A stretch of DNA of 64,000 nt, from assembly GCF_000969825.1 (NCBI RefSeq), contig NZ_KQ033919.1, forward strand, positions 4,290,749 through 4,354,748. The letters run 5' to 3'. The notes beneath the pieces were generated by a model. That model ran no database searches. It had not been told where the DNA came from and worked only from the letters and a program-made list of their open reading frames with translations. The translations under genes and the position numbers were made by a program. The first letter of the stretch is position 1, and every line of letters begins with the position of its first letter. Source of the stretch: Parabacteroides gordonii MS-1 = DSM 23371. Its GTDB lineage: Bacteria > Bacteroidota > Bacteroidia > Bacteroidales > Tannerellaceae. Shown here piece after piece: positions 44,301 to 52,133 of this stretch.

Positions 44301-45325
44301 TGCGTCTTTCCGCCGATGAAATGGTTGAACCGCGTGTACTCTTTCGGCAGGTAGCTGATACCGCCGAAGAATGAGCCAGCCCACATGCCCCCTTCGCGGT
44401 CTTTGGTGAGGGAATAGATGGCGTTGTCGGCAATGGTATATTCGTTGGTCAGCGATTTGCGGAGGTTGACGACCGTCTGGTTGAGTATATTATATATGTA
44501 TATACCCGATTCGGAAGCGATCCAGTAAGTATTGTTGTTGTAAGGGGTGATGGCACGAACCTGTATGTCCGGAATGATGGTCGTGACGGATTGATCCTGA
44601 TATTTGTAAAGCATCAATCCCGCAAGGTTGGTTCCGGCCAGTATGCCCAGTTCGGGAACCTGCCGGATGGCCTGTATGCTGATTTGTTTTTTTACCTGTT
44701 GCTCGGTCAGGAGGTCGATCTTCTGGAAATTATCCGATTCCGCTTTGTAGAGGTATAAGGCTCTCTGGTCGGAGAAGAGGGGAGTCCCTTCGTCTGTCAA
44801 CGTGATCTGGTTCGGATAGAAATTCTTTTCCGCCGGATAAACGCGGGAACTGCTGTCGGCCGGATTGTAACGGACGATGCGGTTATGCCTGATAAACCAT
44901 AGCTGGTGGTCTTTATCTTCGGTGACGGCTGAAAACGACTCCGGCTCGCTTTGGGCGGCCGACAGGCGGAAAGGATGGAACGTGTCTGTCTGGTAATCAT
45001 AGTAACAGGTTCCCCCGGAGGTGCAGATCCATATTTTGTCGTCGGAACTTTCGAAGAGGTGGCCGATATGGTCGTTCGGCAGGCTGTTGGAGTTGTAGGA
45101 ATTATGTCGGTATATCTTGAAGGTATGTCCGTCGAAGCGGTTTAACCCGTCCTCCGTCCCGAACCACATGAAACCTCTCCGGTCTTGCAGCGAACTGTAG
45201 ATCGTATTGTGCGATAATCCTTGCTTATTGTTGTAATGCCTGAAATGTAGTTCTTCCGCCGACCCACCGACAGAGCGAAGCAGCAAAAGCAGGCATGTGA
45301 TAAGATAAAGATGTATTTGTTTCAT
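41378..45325 (-). CDS. Hybrid two-component system regulator (HTCS)
   Basis: A 1315-residue one-protein signalling system. It has a signal peptide, then a periplasmic double propeller of two-bladed regulator repeats (for example GFMWFGTEDGLNRFDG, GNLWLGTEDNGINCYNP), a Y_Y_Y domain and one membrane helix near 765-790. The histidine kinase has ITHEIRTPL near 825, N-box NLLTNAIKYS and G2 GSGIGLSLARSL. The receiver has ISDVMMPVMDG (Asp near 1117). The C-terminal AraC-type DNA-binding domain ends NEIAFRTGFSSPAYFSTCFQKQYGKSP in pieces. HTCS proteins sense glycans in the periplasm and activate nearby carbohydrate genes. The divergent GH2 gene is the evident target. Confidence 0.95.
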   Translation of the reverse strand: MKQIHLYLITCLLLLLRSVGGSAEELHFRHYNNKQGLSHNTIYSSLQDRRGFMWFGTEDGLNRFDGHTFKIYRHNSYNSNSLPNDHIGHLFESSDDKIWICTSGGTCYYDYQTDTFHPFRLSAAQSEPESFSAVTEDKDHQLWFIRHNRIVRYNPADSSSRVYPAEKNFYPNQITLTDEGTPLFSDQRALYLYKAESDNFQKIDLLTEQQVKKQISIQAIRQVPELGILAGTNLAGLMLYKYQDQSVTTIIPDIQVRAITPYNNNTYWIASESGIYIYNILNQTVVNLRKSLTNEYTIADNAIYSLTKDREGGMWAGSFFGGISYLPKEYTRFNHFIGGKTHPQLPGNAIREIVPDQYGNLWLGTEDNGINCYNPATGQITNYSYNNPQHPLSATNIHGLLADGNRLWVGTYNKGIDVLDIPSGKIVKRYSRETPGNPLNDNFVLCFYKTRNNEFLIGTGSGIMLYNKQTESFSRWNNIYALIRQIYEDSEGDIWAATASGIYHYLRDKNEVEHYTADPNKSQSIGSNNATSVFEDSKKRIWVTTVNGLSLFNRETQSFNRITTENGLPSNIIYRIVEDKDHFFWLSTANGLVRFNPDTYAMRTFTYTDGLHETQFNYSSSYQAPDGTIYMGTINGMLSFNPSLFREDTFSPPVYITAIHIPNNEENRHSLASPSIENTETLKLPYDASTFTLSYIALSYTSPDAIRYSYKLEGVDKDWNYMNQNKDVTFANLSPGEYTFKVRSTNSSGIWQENEQALHIIVTPPFWATGWAFFLYAVLICILIVLFYNYKKAKLEEKHRINQDLFESRKEKELYDAKIQFFTFITHEIRTPLTLIKAPLEKILRSGDGTVSTKENLRIIEKNTQQLLNLSNQLLDFRKTESWGFKLNYVKTDVTLWLNTLLQPFLPVMEKEKKSFTCNIPEGPYFAYIDREAFSKIVNNLLTNAIKYSDRYIFLHMQIQEDKKEFSITVINDGLLIPESEKENIFNPFYRLKETENQQGSGIGLSLARSLTEFHKGTLSYQQTTDGKNQFQLVLPEEQEDCYQLMPEKGAEDAANPDVKEENAEKPAVLIVEDQTDMRQFIAKELSETYRVLEAANGKEAVGLLKENTVNLIISDVMMPVMDGFELCNVVKNDVNFSHIPFILLTAQHNLQSRLKGLNNGADAYMEKPFSIELLTAQVLNLLKSREMLTKTYRETPSVPAATLAVSTVDDLFLRKFNTYLEENISNEALSVEMLASEMGMSTSSLYRKVKGLSGLTPVEFIRITRLKKAAELMQTGENRINEIAFRTGFSSPAYFSTCFQKQYGKSPTDFMKER

Positions 45326-45330
45326 GCAGG

Positions 45331-45338
45331 CAAATATA
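45331..45338 (-). promoter_or_regulatory. Candidate -7 box for the HTCS gene
   Basis: Minus strand TATATTTG only 5 bases before the ATG. If used, the mRNA would be nearly leaderless. Confidence 0.35.
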
Positions 45339-45413
45339 AGGACAAAACGATTAAATCTTTATCTGTAAAATGGGAAATATGCGCCAAATAGCGGCCTTTT
45401 CATGCCTTTGAAT

Positions 45414-45446
45414 GATTATTGAAAGATTCTGCACGATAATTGAAAG
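45414..45446 (+). promoter_or_regulatory. Tandem direct repeat, candidate HTCS operator
   Basis: GATTATTGAAAG (45414-45425) and GATAATTGAAAG (45435-45446) agree at 11 of 12 positions and are exactly 21 bp apart, two helical turns. They end 20 bases before the -7 box of the GH2 gene, where an activator would replace a missing -33 element. Confidence 0.6.
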
Positions 45447-45466
45447 CCTCTCTGTCAGGAATATAA

Positions 45467-45474
45467 TTACTTTG
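45467..45474 (+). promoter_or_regulatory. -7 box of the GH2 gene
   Basis: TTACTTTG, one mismatch from TAnnTTTG, 53 bases before the ATG. There is no -33 TTTG. Confidence 0.45.
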
Positions 45475-45527
45475 CCTCCAGAAAAACAAATGAATTTTCA
45501 ATGTAATAACTTTAAATATCAAGTAGC

Positions 45528-47342
45528 ATGAAAAAGACCTTTTTAGTATGCTGTGCGTTGGCACTTACGCTGGGTGCACAGGCGCAATGGAAGCCCGTCG
45601 GTGATAAGATCAAGACAAAATGGGCGGAACAAATCAATCCGAAAAATGTATTACCCGAATACCCGCGTCCGCAATTGGAGCGTACCGACTGGGTGAACCT
45701 GAACGGTGAATGGGAATATGCCATCAAGCCGAAAGGACAGGCCGAACCGGCTTCGTTCGACGGAAATATCCTGGTGCCTTTTGCTGTGGAATCTTCCTTG
45801 TCGGGTGTCCAGAAAGAAGTAGGTGAAAATAATGAATTATGGTATAAACGGACGTTCTCTGTTCCGGCTAACTGGAAAAGCAAAGATATTGTCCTCAACT
45901 TCGGTGCAGTAGACTGGAAAGCGGATGTATTCGTGAATGACATCCTGATTGGTTCACACCAGGGCGGTTTCACTCCGTTCTCTTTCAATATCACTCCTTA
46001 TCTGACAGGCAAGAGCAACCAGAAACTGGTGGTTCGCGTATGGGATCCGAGTGATAAAGGATATCAGCCGCGCGGTAAGCAGACTTCCAATCCGGAAGGT
46101 ATCTGGTACACTCCGGTAACAGGTATCTGGCAGACAGTATGGCTGGAACCGGTTGCAACCAATCATATCACTTCTGTTAAATCTATTCCGGATATCGATA
46201 ACGGAACAATGAACGTGACAGTCGGAACTTCAGCTCCTTGTTGCAATACTTCCGTAGTAGAAGTAAAATTGCTGGACAAAGGACAGGTGGTGGCATCTGC
46301 CAAAGGTCTGCAAGGAAAAGAACTTCGCCTGGCTGTGCAGAATCCGACTCTTTGGGATACTTCCAATCCTTATCTGTATGATATGAAAGTATCGTTGATC
46401 AAGGACGGTAAAGTGCTCGACGATGTTAAATCGTATACTGCTTTCCGTAAAATTTCAAGCAAAAGAGATGCAAACGGCGTTATGCGTATGCAGTTGAACA
46501 ATAAGAACCTGTTCCAGTATGGCCCGCTCGACCAGGGTTGGTGGCCCGACGGATTATATACGGCTCCGACCGACGAAGCGCTGTTGTATGATATCGTTAA
46601 AACAAAAGATTGGGGATTCAATATGATCCGTAAGCATGTGAAGGTAGAACCTGCCCGCTGGTATTATCATTGTGATAAGGAAGGTATCCTCGTTTGGCAG
46701 GATATGCCGAGCGGCGACATGGGTAACCAATGGGCTCCTCATACTTACAACGGCGGTACGGATAAAGACCGTTCGGCTGCATCTGTTGCCAACTATTACC
46801 AGGAATGGAAAGAGATCATGGACATGTGTATTTCATATCCTTCTATCGTTGTCTGGGTTCCTTTCAACGAGGCATGGGGACAGTTTGACACCGAAAAAGT
46901 GGCTGAATGGACAAAGAATTACGATCCTTCCCGTCTGGTGAACCCGGCCAGTGGTGGTAACCACCGTGCTTGCGGCGATATCCTCGACCTGCATAACTAT
47001 CCGGGCCCGAACATGTTCCTGTATGATCCGCAGCGTGTAACGGTATTGGGCGAATACGGCGGTATCGGTCTTCCGTTGGAAAACCATCTGTGGTGGAACA
47101 AACGTAACTGGGGATATGTACAGTTCAAGAACAGCGACGAGGTGACTGCCGAGTACGTGAAATATGCCGACGACCTGAAAGGCATGGTCGACCGTGGTTT
47201 CTCTGCCGCAGTTTATACCCAGACTACCGACGTAGAAGGTGAAGTAAACGGTCTGATGACTTACGACCGTAAAGAAATAAAGATCAATGAAGCTGCTGTA
47301 AAGAAAGCAAATCAAGCAGTAATTAACCAATTATCAAAATAA
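45528..47342 (+). CDS. Family 2 glycoside hydrolase (beta-galactosidase-like)
   Basis: A 604-residue exported enzyme. It has a signal peptide (TFLVCCALALTLGAQA), a jelly-roll sugar-binding domain (about 55-215), an immunoglobulin-like domain (about 215-310) and a TIM barrel. The acid/base Glu 448 lies in WVPFNEAWGQ and the nucleophile Glu 509 in VLGEYGG. It lacks the large C-terminal domains of LacZ-type enzymes, so it belongs to a short GH2 branch. Linkage and substrate cannot be read; beta-galactosidase, glucuronidase and arabinosidase are all GH2. The signal peptide and divergent HTCS indicate glycan use. No susC/susD pair is nearby. Confidence 0.9.
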   Translation: MKKTFLVCCALALTLGAQAQWKPVGDKIKTKWAEQINPKNVLPEYPRPQLERTDWVNLNGEWEYAIKPKGQAEPASFDGNILVPFAVESSLSGVQKEVGENNELWYKRTFSVPANWKSKDIVLNFGAVDWKADVFVNDILIGSHQGGFTPFSFNITPYLTGKSNQKLVVRVWDPSDKGYQPRGKQTSNPEGIWYTPVTGIWQTVWLEPVATNHITSVKSIPDIDNGTMNVTVGTSAPCCNTSVVEVKLLDKGQVVASAKGLQGKELRLAVQNPTLWDTSNPYLYDMKVSLIKDGKVLDDVKSYTAFRKISSKRDANGVMRMQLNNKNLFQYGPLDQGWWPDGLYTAPTDEALLYDIVKTKDWGFNMIRKHVKVEPARWYYHCDKEGILVWQDMPSGDMGNQWAPHTYNGGTDKDRSAASVANYYQEWKEIMDMCISYPSIVVWVPFNEAWGQFDTEKVAEWTKNYDPSRLVNPASGGNHRACGDILDLHNYPGPNMFLYDPQRVTVLGEYGGIGLPLENHLWWNKRNWGYVQFKNSDEVTAEYVKYADDLKGMVDRGFSAAVYTQTTDVEGEVNGLMTYDRKEIKINEAAVKKANQAVINQLSK

Positions 47343-47382
47343 GCAGAAGGTGTAAGTAATCACCAATCAAGGGAGTTGTGTT

Positions 47383-47427
47383 ATTTCCCGGGGAGAAAGA
47401 GTTATTTCTCTCCGGGAAATTTTTTTG
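47383..47427 (+). terminator. Terminator of the GH2 gene
   Basis: 16-bp stem ATTTCCCGGGGAGAAA / TTTCTCTCCGGGAAAT with one G-U pair, followed by seven T. Confidence 0.92.
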
Positions 47428-47479
47428 TTTTATGTGAGAAAACAATAATTGTATGCTCGTTGTTCACTTATTGCCTATC

Positions 47480-47511
47480 TTGTGTAAATCAATTATAATC
47501 TGTACATTTGC
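47480..47511 (+). promoter_or_regulatory. Promoter of the DUF4290-murA operon
   Basis: CTTG at 47480-47483, a 20-base spacer and TACATTTG at 47504-47511: good -33 and perfect -7. The first gene starts 14 bases later. Confidence 0.7.
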
Positions 47512-47524
47512 CGGATAAAAGAAT

Positions 47525-48130
47525 ATGATAATGAAATATAATACAGAAGAAAAGAAATTGGTTATGCCCGAATACGGACGCAATATCCAGAACATGGTTG
47601 ATTATTGTGTTGCTATTGAGGACAGAGAAGAGCGGAAGCGCTGCGCCAATACGATAATCAACATCATGGGAAACATGTTTCCCCACCTGCGTGATGTAAA
47701 CGATTTCAAACACATTTTGTGGGATCACCTGGCTATTATGGCCGACTTTAAACTGGATATCGATTACCCGTACGAGATCGTGAAGAAAGAAAATCTTTAC
47801 GCCCGTCCGCCGCGTATTCCTTACAATAATAACCGTATCCGCTACCGCCATTACGGAAAGACATTGGAGTTGATGATCCGTAAAGCGACCGAACTGAATC
47901 CGGGTGTTGAAAAAGACCAGCTTATCAAACTGCTGGCTACCCAGATGAAGAAATCGTTCCTTACCTGGAACAAAGAATCCGTTGACGACCGTAAGATATT
48001 TAAAGATCTCGACGAACTGTCAGGCGGAGCTATCGTATTGAGTGAAGAAGTGCATAAGCTGACTGAAAGCCGCGATATCCTCGCGCGTAATAATACTAAC
48101 AAAAAGAATTATCCCCGTAAAAGCCGATGA
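47525..48130 (+). CDS. DUF4290 protein
   Basis: A 201-residue helical cytosolic protein of the Bacteroidetes-specific DUF4290 family, recognised from KLVMPEYGRNIQNMVDYC and the following RKRCANTIINIMGNM. The C-terminus is basic (NTNKKNYPRKSR). Function unknown. Conserved position directly before murA, with a 4-bp ATGA overlap, suggests a link to envelope synthesis or translation. A second ATG lies two codons in. Confidence 0.85.
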   Translation: MIMKYNTEEKKLVMPEYGRNIQNMVDYCVAIEDREERKRCANTIINIMGNMFPHLRDVNDFKHILWDHLAIMADFKLDIDYPYEIVKKENLYARPPRIPYNNNRIRYRHYGKTLELMIRKATELNPGVEKDQLIKLLATQMKKSFLTWNKESVDDRKIFKDLDELSGGAIVLSEEVHKLTESRDILARNNTNKKNYPRKSR

Positions 48131-49431
48131 GTTCATTTGTTATAGAAGGTGGATATAAATTATCGGGAGAGATCACTCCGCAAGGCGCTAAGAACGAAGC
48201 CCTCGAAGTGATCTGTGCCGTTTTATTGACTCCGGAGAAAGTAACTATCCATAATGTGCCGGATATCCTCGATGTAAACAACCTCATACAGCTACTTCGC
48301 GATATGCAGGTGAAAGTCGACCATCCGGCAGCCGATACCTATACCTTCCAGGCGGATGCCATCGATCTGGATTATCTGAATACAGATGAATTCATTCGTA
48401 AAAGTGGCTCCCTGCGCGGTTCGGTGATGATTGTCGGCCCATTGGTTGCCCGCTTCGGAAAGGCATTGATCCCAAAACCGGGAGGTGATAAGATCGGTCG
48501 TCGTCGGCTGGACACCCACTTTGTCGGTATCCAGAAGCTGGGTGCCTGCTTTAGCTACGATGCCGAACGCCAGCTCTACGAGATCGAAGCCAAACGTCTG
48601 AAAGGCGCCTATATGCTTTTGGATGAAGCCTCGGTGACCGGTACCGCCAATATCCTGATGGCCGCTGTGCTGGCAGAAGGAACCACCACCATCTATAATG
48701 CCGCTTGTGAACCCTACCTGCAACAACTCTCTTCCATGCTAAATCGGATGGGAGCACGCATCTCGGGCGTAGGTTCCAACTTATTGACTATCGAAGGTGT
48801 CGACTCGCTCGGTGGAACGACCCATACCATCCTTCCCGACATGATCGAAGTCGGCAGTTTCATCGGTATGGCCGCCATGACCGCTTCCGACATCACCATA
48901 AAGAATACCGGATATGATAAATTGGGAATTATCCCCGAATCATTCCGCCGTCTGGGTATTACCGTCGAACAGATCGGTGACGATATCCATATCCCTACTC
49001 ACGAATCGTATGAAATAGATACCTTTATCGATGGCTCTATCATGACCATTGCCGATGCGCCCTGGCCGGGACTGACTCCTGACTTGCTGAGTGTCTTCCT
49101 GGTAGTGGCTACACAGGCCGTAGGTAGTGTGCTGATCCATCAGAAGATGTTCGAAAGCCGCCTGTTCTTTGTCGACAAGCTGATCGACATGGGGGCACAG
49201 ATCATCCTTTGCGACCCCCATCGGGCAACGGTGATCGGGCTCGGTAACCGTTTCAAATTACGCGGTTCCAACATGGTGTCGCCGGATATCCGTGCAGGTA
49301 TTGCCCTGCTGATCGCTGCGATGAGTGCTGAAGGAACCAGCCATATCCACAATATCGACCAGATAGACCGTGGATATCAGAATATCGATAAACGTTTGAA
49401 TAGCATAGGAGCCCGTATCACACGGCTCTGA
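48127..49431 (+). CDS. murA: UDP-N-acetylglucosamine 1-carboxyvinyltransferase with Asp in the catalytic loop
   Basis: A 434-residue MurA that transfers enolpyruvate from PEP to UDP-GlcNAc, the first committed step of peptidoglycan synthesis. The family blocks GAKNEALEVICAVLL, GSVMIVGPLVARFGKA and GATRI-like C-terminal parts are present. The loop that usually reads GGCAIGxRP here reads GGDKIGRRR, so residue 121 is Asp (codon 48487-48489) instead of the fosfomycin-target Cys. The same exchange is known in Mycobacterium and Chlamydia MurA, which stay active and resist fosfomycin. Translationally coupled to DUF4290. Confidence 0.95.
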   Translation: MSSFVIEGGYKLSGEITPQGAKNEALEVICAVLLTPEKVTIHNVPDILDVNNLIQLLRDMQVKVDHPAADTYTFQADAIDLDYLNTDEFIRKSGSLRGSVMIVGPLVARFGKALIPKPGGDKIGRRRLDTHFVGIQKLGACFSYDAERQLYEIEAKRLKGAYMLLDEASVTGTANILMAAVLAEGTTTIYNAACEPYLQQLSSMLNRMGARISGVGSNLLTIEGVDSLGGTTHTILPDMIEVGSFIGMAAMTASDITIKNTGYDKLGIIPESFRRLGITVEQIGDDIHIPTHESYEIDTFIDGSIMTIADAPWPGLTPDLLSVFLVVATQAVGSVLIHQKMFESRLFFVDKLIDMGAQIILCDPHRATVIGLGNRFKLRGSNMVSPDIRAGIALLIAAMSAEGTSHIHNIDQIDRGYQNIDKRLNSIGARITRL

Positions 49432-49442
49432 TATTCCCTGTT

Positions 49443-49964
49443 ATGATAAAAAAAGAAGAAGTATTTAAGATCGGTATGTTTGCCAAGCCCCACGGAATAA
49501 AAGGGGAGATCTCGCTGGTGACGAACAGTGACGTGTTCGACGATGCGGAAGATCCCTGCGTGATCTGTGAAATAGACGGCATCCTGGTACCGTTCTTTGT
49601 GGAAGAATACCGTTATAAGACCGATACGGTCATCCTGTTGAAACTCGAAAATGTGAACGACGAGAAAGCTGCCCGCGAGTTTACGAACCGCGAAGCATTC
49701 TTTTTGCTGGATGCAGTCGATGAGGACGACCTGGTAGGTGATATGACCTGGGACAGCTTTATTGGCTATACCGTTATCGACGAGCATCATGGTGAACTTG
49801 GAAAAATAACCGATGTGGACGAAACGACGATCAACGTTCTTTTACAGATCGACCATAACGGAGAAGAACTGCTTCTTCCGGCCGCAGAAGAACTGATAAC
49901 CTCTGCAGATCATGATAACAAAACGCTTCAGGTTTCTGTGCCCGAAGGTTTGCTTGATTTATAA
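49443..49964 (+). CDS. rimM: 16S rRNA processing protein RimM
   Basis: A 173-residue protein with the RimM N-terminal barrel (FKIGMFAKPHGIKGEISLV) and a C-terminal PRC barrel ending LLLPAAEELITSADHDNKTLQVSVPEGLLDL (in pieces). It binds S19 and helps mature the 30S head. It lies 11 bp after murA in the same operon. Length is typical. Confidence 0.95.
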   Translation: MIKKEEVFKIGMFAKPHGIKGEISLVTNSDVFDDAEDPCVICEIDGILVPFFVEEYRYKTDTVILLKLENVNDEKAAREFTNREAFFLLDAVDEDDLVGDMTWDSFIGYTVIDEHHGELGKITDVDETTINVLLQIDHNGEELLLPAAEELITSADHDNKTLQVSVPEGLLDL

Positions 49965-50010
49965 AAACGTTAATTAGAGTAAACAATGCCCGTGTAGATA
50001 CGGTTTTTGC

Positions 50011-50018
50011 TACTTTTG
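50011..50018 (+). promoter_or_regulatory. -7 box before the M23 gene
   Basis: TACTTTTG, a full match, 17 bases before the ATG, giving the lower operon its own promoter. Confidence 0.5.
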
Positions 50019-50035
50019 CGTTTTAACATAAAAGC

Positions 50036-50908
50036 ATGGCACGAAAACAACGAAAGAACAATAAGAAATCATTCTGGCACCGGATCCGGTTTAAATACAA
50101 GCTGTCCTTCTTTAATGAAACGACGCTTGAAGAAGTGTGGTCTTTCCGGTTGTCGCAATTATCCGCCTTTCTGTCACTTGCCTTGTTTGCTTTCTTCCTG
50201 ATCGCAGTCACCGCCCTGATCATTATCAAGACACCGATACGCAACTACCTGCCGGGTTATCTGGATGTGGAAATTCGTAAAGAGATCATGCAAAACGCTT
50301 TGCGGGCGGACTCGTTGGAACGGATGATCTCTATCCAGTCGCTGTACCTGGAGAATGTGGCCGGCATCCTGTCGGGAACGATCGAACTCGACTCTATCCG
50401 CCAGATAGACTCGCTGGCTCATGTGGATGCCAACTACGAGATACCCCGTACAAAGTCGGAAGAGAAATTCGTAAAGAATTTCGAGGAAGAAGAGAAATAT
50501 AACCTGACGGTACTGAACCCTAATCCCGTTCCTACCGATGGCATCTTTTTCTATAAGCCGGTGAACGGTGTCGTTTCTTCTCATTACGAAGCGGATGCCC
50601 GCCATTTCGGGGTAGACCTGGTGGCCGCGCCGAAAGAAAGCGTACTGGCTACGCTCGACGGGACAGTGGTATTTACCGGTTTCGACCCGAATTTTGGAAA
50701 TGTGATCCAGTTGCAGCACAAGAACGGTTTTCTTTCCGTTTATAAACATAATGAATTATTACTGAAGGAGATTGGCGACCATGTAGTGGCCGGTGAAGCG
50801 ATTGCTTTGGTTGGAAACACTGGGAAACTTTCTACCGGGCCGCATCTTCATTTCGAGTTGTGGTATAAAGGTAATCCGGTCAATCCCGAAGAATACATAG
50901 CTTTTTAA
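50036..50908 (+). CDS. M23-family peptidoglycan endopeptidase, membrane anchored
   Basis: A 290-residue protein with a basic cytosolic start, one membrane helix (LALFAFFLIAVTALIIIK, about 46-63), a helical stalk and a C-terminal LytM/M23 domain (about 170-290). The zinc and catalytic residues look complete: H-x3-D in RHFGVDLV, YKH, and H-x-H in GPHLHFEL. It probably cuts peptide crosslinks or activates amidases in the periplasm, in keeping with its place between murA and dxr. It is followed after 6 bp by dxr. Confidence 0.9.
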   Translation: MARKQRKNNKKSFWHRIRFKYKLSFFNETTLEEVWSFRLSQLSAFLSLALFAFFLIAVTALIIIKTPIRNYLPGYLDVEIRKEIMQNALRADSLERMISIQSLYLENVAGILSGTIELDSIRQIDSLAHVDANYEIPRTKSEEKFVKNFEEEEKYNLTVLNPNPVPTDGIFFYKPVNGVVSSHYEADARHFGVDLVAAPKESVLATLDGTVVFTGFDPNFGNVIQLQHKNGFLSVYKHNELLLKEIGDHVVAGEAIALVGNTGKLSTGPHLHFELWYKGNPVNPEEYIAF

Positions 50909-50914
50909 GTATCC

Positions 50915-52078
50915 ATGAAAAGAAGTTTAGCCATATTAGGTTCTACCGGTTCTATCGGCACACAGGCGCTGGAAGTTGTCAGCGAACATGCCGACCTGTT
51001 TGAGGTGTATGCCCTGACAGCTAATAACCAGGTGGATTTACTGATCAACCAGGCACGTAAATATATGCCCGAAGTGGTAGTCATTGCCAACGAACAGAAA
51101 TATCCCGAATTGAAGGAGGCGCTCGAAGACTTGCCTATCAAGGTATGGGCTGGTTCGGATGCAATCGCGCAGGTGGTGCAGTCGGAGCCGATCGACATGG
51201 TGCTGACGGCAATGGTCGGCTATTCCGGCCTGAAACCGACGATCGCGGCCATTAAGGCTGGTAAGGCGATCGCTCTTGCCAATAAGGAAACACTAGTAGT
51301 GGCCGGTGAACTGATCACCTCGCTTGCCACAGAATATAAAGTACCGGTTTTACCCGTCGACTCTGAACATTCAGCTATTTTCCAGTGTTTAGCCGGAGAG
51401 TGGGAGAATCAGGTAGAAAAGATATTGCTTACTGCATCCGGTGGCCCTTTCCGTACAAAGACGATGGAAGAGTTGGCCGTGGTGACCAAAGCTCAGGCAC
51501 TGAAACATCCGAACTGGACGATGGGAGCGAAGGTGACGATCGACTCGGCTTCTATGATGAATAAAGGTTTCGAGATGATCGAAGCGAAATGGTTGTTCGG
51601 TGTGGCTCCTGAACAGATACAGGTCGTGGTGCATCCGCAGTCTGTTATCCATTCGATGGTACAATTCGAGGATGGCGCTGTGATGGCACAGCTGGGCATC
51701 CCGGATATGAAGTTGCCTATCAGTTACGCTTTTTCTTATCCGAAGCGGTTGACGAGCAAAGCGCCCCGCCTGGATTTCAACCAATATTCCACCCTGACCT
51801 TCGAAGAGCCCGATATGACACGTTTCCGCAATCTTGCTTTTGCATTCGATGCAATCCGCAAAGGAGGAAATATGCCTTGTATCCTGAATGCGGCGAACGA
51901 GATAGTGGTAGCCGCTTTCCTGCGTGATGCAATCGGCTTCCTGCAAATGAGCGATGTGATTGAAAAGACAATGGAAAAGGTTTCCTTCATTACTGCTCCC
52001 ACGTATGAAGATTATGTGGCAACCGATGCGGAAGCGCGCCGGATCGCGACAGCCGTCATGGAAACGACCGGCAGATAG
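50915..52078 (+). CDS. dxr: 1-deoxy-D-xylulose 5-phosphate reductoisomerase
   Basis: A 387-residue enzyme that converts DXP to MEP with NADPH, the second step of the non-mevalonate isoprenoid pathway. It has the dinucleotide motif ILGSTGSIGTQALEV at the N-terminus, ANKETLVVAGEL, PVDSEHSAIFQCL with metal ligands, and HPQSVIHSMVQFEDGA. All are intact. It supplies undecaprenyl phosphate and quinone precursors. Cotranscribed with the M23 gene. Confidence 0.96.
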   Translation: MKRSLAILGSTGSIGTQALEVVSEHADLFEVYALTANNQVDLLINQARKYMPEVVVIANEQKYPELKEALEDLPIKVWAGSDAIAQVVQSEPIDMVLTAMVGYSGLKPTIAAIKAGKAIALANKETLVVAGELITSLATEYKVPVLPVDSEHSAIFQCLAGEWENQVEKILLTASGGPFRTKTMEELAVVTKAQALKHPNWTMGAKVTIDSASMMNKGFEMIEAKWLFGVAPEQIQVVVHPQSVIHSMVQFEDGAVMAQLGIPDMKLPISYAFSYPKRLTSKAPRLDFNQYSTLTFEEPDMTRFRNLAFAFDAIRKGGNMPCILNAANEIVVAAFLRDAIGFLQMSDVIEKTMEKVSFITAPTYEDYVATDAEARRIATAVMETTGR

Positions 52079-52133
52079 GATATGGAACAAATATATGAGT
52101 AAAAAGAAATAAATTAATACAGACAAACAATAG

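Noticed and set aside
42917-44374. Two long plus-strand frames (217 and 264 codons) opposite the hybrid regulator gene
   Set aside because: They are shadows of GC-rich codons in the sensor domain; the minus-strand protein has a complete domain order through this region.
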